Below are positions 61,701-64,000 of a stretch of DNA of 64,000 nucleotides, in pieces. The stretch lies in the NCBI RefSeq assembly GCF_029852145.1, contig NC_079978.1:5022001-5086000 (forward strand). Direction: 5' to 3'. A program made the position numbers and the translations under genes. Below the pieces are notes generated by a model. That model made no database searches, was not told the DNA's origin, and saw nothing but the letters and a program-made list of their open reading frames with translations. Every line of letters starts with the position of its first letter. The first letter of the stretch is position 1. Origin of the DNA: Microplitis mediator. Taxonomy: Eukaryota; Arthropoda; Insecta; Hymenoptera; Braconidae.

Positions 61701-62397
61701 TTGAAAAAGACTTGCAGAAGTCTGATAAATCAGATGACATAAAAACTGAAGTTCCTTCCAGCAATGCCTCTGATGACTCACGAAGTTCTTTCAATGATCG
61801 TAAAAGCAAAAATAGTGCTGACAGTCCCAACAGCGACACCAGTAAAAGCAAAAATAATAACATTGCTGCTGTTGTTAATAACAGCAACAAGTACAATAAA
61901 AAAAATAAAAAAACAAAAACGAAAAAACGTGATCGTGATTGGGATGACAGCATTGAATCCGACAATTCAGACGTTTATGTCGAGGCAGATCAATGCAAAC
62001 CAGAAGCAAAGCGTCCGAAAACGCGAAAGCTAAACACAAATCCACTCTTTTGGAGTGTTGATGACGTGTTCCGGTACCTTCGTAAGACTAATGACTGCAA
62101 AGACGTCGCCTACAGAGTTAAGCAAGAGGTAAATATTTTTTTTTTTTACTGTCATTGTTATTAAATACTTGATACTTATGGTTGCAATCTAATTTAATTC
62201 GGCTCTTAATTGTTATTTATTTTTTTATCAAACAGGAAATTGATGGCTTGGCATTTTTATTATTAAATTTACCATCTCTTACGGAACACATGAAACTACG
62301 CGAGAATATAGCAATGAAATTATGTCGACATATCGAACAAGTAAAGGTAACCTTTTTCTTAAAACACATAAATGAAGAAAAACAGGAAAAAAATTAA
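58768..62397 (+). CDS. Sfmbt: Sfmbt: four-MBT-repeat, SLED and SAM domain Polycomb protein
   Basis: Exons 58768-58813, 59361-59770, 59854-59943, 60025-61393, 61470-62128 and 62236-62397 give 911 aa. MBT1 (about 20-130, IGMALEVP...YWVATIVVACESLLRLRY...GWCLGN), MBT2 (about 155-240), MBT3 (about 250-370, VGMKLEAVWPVVRTKIFPAT) and MBT4 (about 375-485, VGMHLEAVDPQSENTICAGY...GWCESN) bind mono/dimethyl-lysine histone tails. SLED follows (LWCPKIYFNYRCFTGP...VCPNLFGPNQ), then a basic/acidic low-complexity linker and a C-terminal SAM domain (LFWSVDDVFRYLRKT...IDGLAFLLLNLP...LCRHIEQV). In Drosophila, Sfmbt joins Pho in PhoRC to recruit Polycomb complexes. No FCS zinc finger is seen N-terminal to MBT1, unlike Drosophila Sfmbt. 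The last exon runs through a possible GT donor (62347) to TAA 62395-62397, which preserves the family's C-terminus. Confidence 0.94.
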
Positions 62398-64000
62398 TAT
62401 ATATTTTTAATTAACCTTTTAAAATAAAATAATGACGTGAATAAGCAATCATTAATTAAATATCATTTTTTTTTTGTATAAAACTTTTCCAAAGCATTTT
62501 ATCATTCCGTTATTAAATAGATTTAAAAATGACAATGATTTATACGTAAAATATAAAGTAAATTTATAATTTAACTTTATTGCGGAGTCATATATATTTG
62601 CATATTGTCTTAAAAATATTTATTACACGCCATTATTATTATTAATTATTAATTGTAACATAACTGACTAGATATATTTGTATAGATAGATGATAATAAA
62701 TACTTTAATTATAAGTACTTAGATGAATTTTTGTTTTCGATAATTGTAAATATTTTTAAGCATGAAAAATTTTTTTACTGTAATTTTATTTCTCAATTTG
62801 ATGTAATTAGGATTTGAAAAAAAAAAAAAAAAAAAAAAAAAATCAATAGTAAGTGAAAGTAATTATCGATTTAATTATAATGAGTGATAAGGATTTTAAT
62901 TATTATTAAAATTACCTACAGTCGAAAAGAGTAAGGAAAAATATTTTAATTAAATATTATATTTTATGCAAAAGACATTTTTAATTAAATCTGACTATAG
63001 AAATTCAATTACTAAAAATATTGACTCTAGTTTAATATATATTTATAAATATAAAGTATTCCAATGTATGAGTGTAATTGTTAATCTGTAAAACGTTAAT
63101 AAAAAAACAATTTTTTATTTAATTTCATACAATTGCATTAACTATCGTAGTTATTTTAAATATTTTTCAGGATTTAATGTATGGTATAAAATAATCTTTT
63201 AGTTTTTTTAATATCTCTATTATTTTTTAAAATAATTTATGTAATTTTTGAAATTATTTTCCTAATTGTGAGTTTAATAGTTTGTCAAATTTAAAAAATG
63301 AAAACATTTTTATACCTCAAAAATTTAGTTCTCACTTCTGTCGTGCGAGCGCGTTTTTAGTTTTCAAAGCGCGGCAAAAATTCATGAGTGTGAATGTAGC
63401 TGACGATTGGAAATTTTTTTAATTTTGAAGTCAATAAATAAAATGTAAGTAGAGTAAAAATTTTAAATTGCGTATTTAGATAAATGGAAATTCAGTACGC
63501 GCATTTTTTCAATTTAATTTTAATTTTTTTATTTAAAATTTAAATTGTCTCATGTCTGCTACATTCACACTCATTAAAAAATTACAGAAATTTAAATTTA
63601 TCACAAGTGTTGCGTAATAGTGAGAGAGAGGGGTCATATATACCAGCTTAGTATTCCGCAGTCTTCTCGAATTTTTAAAATTATAAACAACATTAATCCT
63701 TTGCTGTACTTTTAAAAAACTTCCCTTTAAAAAGTTACTTTTTATAGATTCGCGTGTCACAAAAAACAATGAAAATTTATTTTTATTCTAAAATAATTAA
63801 CATTCATATCACTGCTTATGATATTAAAAACAATAAGTAAATCCACAGAATAAAAACACCAGTATTCAGTCTTCCCACCAGATTTAAAATAAAATTAAAA
63901 AAAAATCAATTCATCGATTAGTAAAAAATTAAATAATTATCATAAAATAATTTTTTACATCAAATACATCAGCTGCAGCTGATACTTTACTTTTCAATTT
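62398..64000. other. Intergenic right end
   Basis: AT-rich DNA after Sfmbt, with AATAAA at 62423-62428, a poly(A) run at about 62817-62843 and a family P element. No gene is recognised up to the window end. Confidence 0.6.
63383..63574. mobile_element. MITE-like element, family P, copy 3
   Basis: Ends CATGAGTGTGAATGTAGCTG and CTGCTACATTCACACTCAT, about 192 bp, with the same ACTCTACTTACATTTTATTTAT-type core (inverted) as copy 1 at 22747-22951. Confidence 0.85.

Noticed and set aside
62341..62400. A GTAACC donor at 62347 implying another Sfmbt exon
   Set aside because: Read-through to TAA keeps the SAM C-terminal pattern (IEQVKVTFF compared with IERIKFAFY in vertebrates), and no downstream exon was found.
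1..64000. CRISPR arrays, rRNA and tRNA genes, bacterial or viral segments
   Set aside because: No regularly spaced direct repeats and no tRNA cloverleaf or rRNA motifs noticed; the repeats are inverted or simple. A tRNAscan-SE and Rfam run would be the decisive test.

Overview
This is an AT-rich, intron-containing arthropod nuclear window. Protein content (transportin, SHOX homeobox, ZXD zinc finger, rolling-stone-like membrane protein, two calcium-channel alpha2/delta subunits, mitochondrial release factor, SFMBT) and gene structure (short introns with GT/AG borders, AATAAA signals) point to an insect. The base composition and density of small inverted-repeat elements would suit a hymenopteran such as a parasitoid wasp, but that is a guess. 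No bacterial, phage or CRISPR feature is present.

Layout. 1034-3212 (+): the last three coding exons of transportin; the rest lies left of the window. 3213-14235: intergenic, rich in repeats. 14236-19972 (-): a complete four-exon SHOX homeobox gene, with a GC-richer block upstream of its start. 23181-26380 (+): a two-exon ZXD-type ten-zinc-finger gene. 28508-29708 (-): a rolling-stone-like multispanning membrane protein, convergent with ZXD. 35547-43718 and 44218-55227 (+): two complete tandem paralogues of the alpha2/delta subunit of voltage-gated calcium channels (alpha2/delta-3 / straightjacket type), only 499 bp apart. 56350-57623 (-): mitochondrial class I release factor. 58768-62397 (+): Sfmbt, with four MBT repeats, SLED and SAM domains, head-to-head with the release factor.

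The genes belong to different processes (nuclear import, development, transcription, myoblast/membrane biology, calcium channels, mitochondrial translation, Polycomb silencing). Only the two alpha2/delta genes form a functional and evolutionary unit. I rebuilt their exons by hand: 13 exons giving 1205 aa, and 15 exons giving 1209 aa plus two optional micro-exons. Every splice phase closes.

The non-coding DNA is dominated by at least a dozen families of short non-autonomous inverted-repeat (MITE-like) elements, many inserted inside each other. One alpha2/delta intron holds three nested families. Another carries an inverted-repeat element that encloses a fragment of LINE reverse transcriptase and sits inside an older MITE whose terminus lies 12 bases before a splice acceptor. 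A large MITE abuts the stop codon of the rolling-stone gene. These nestings, and two candidate micro-exons in the second alpha2/delta gene, are the main items worth checking. I found no convincing new multi-gene system.
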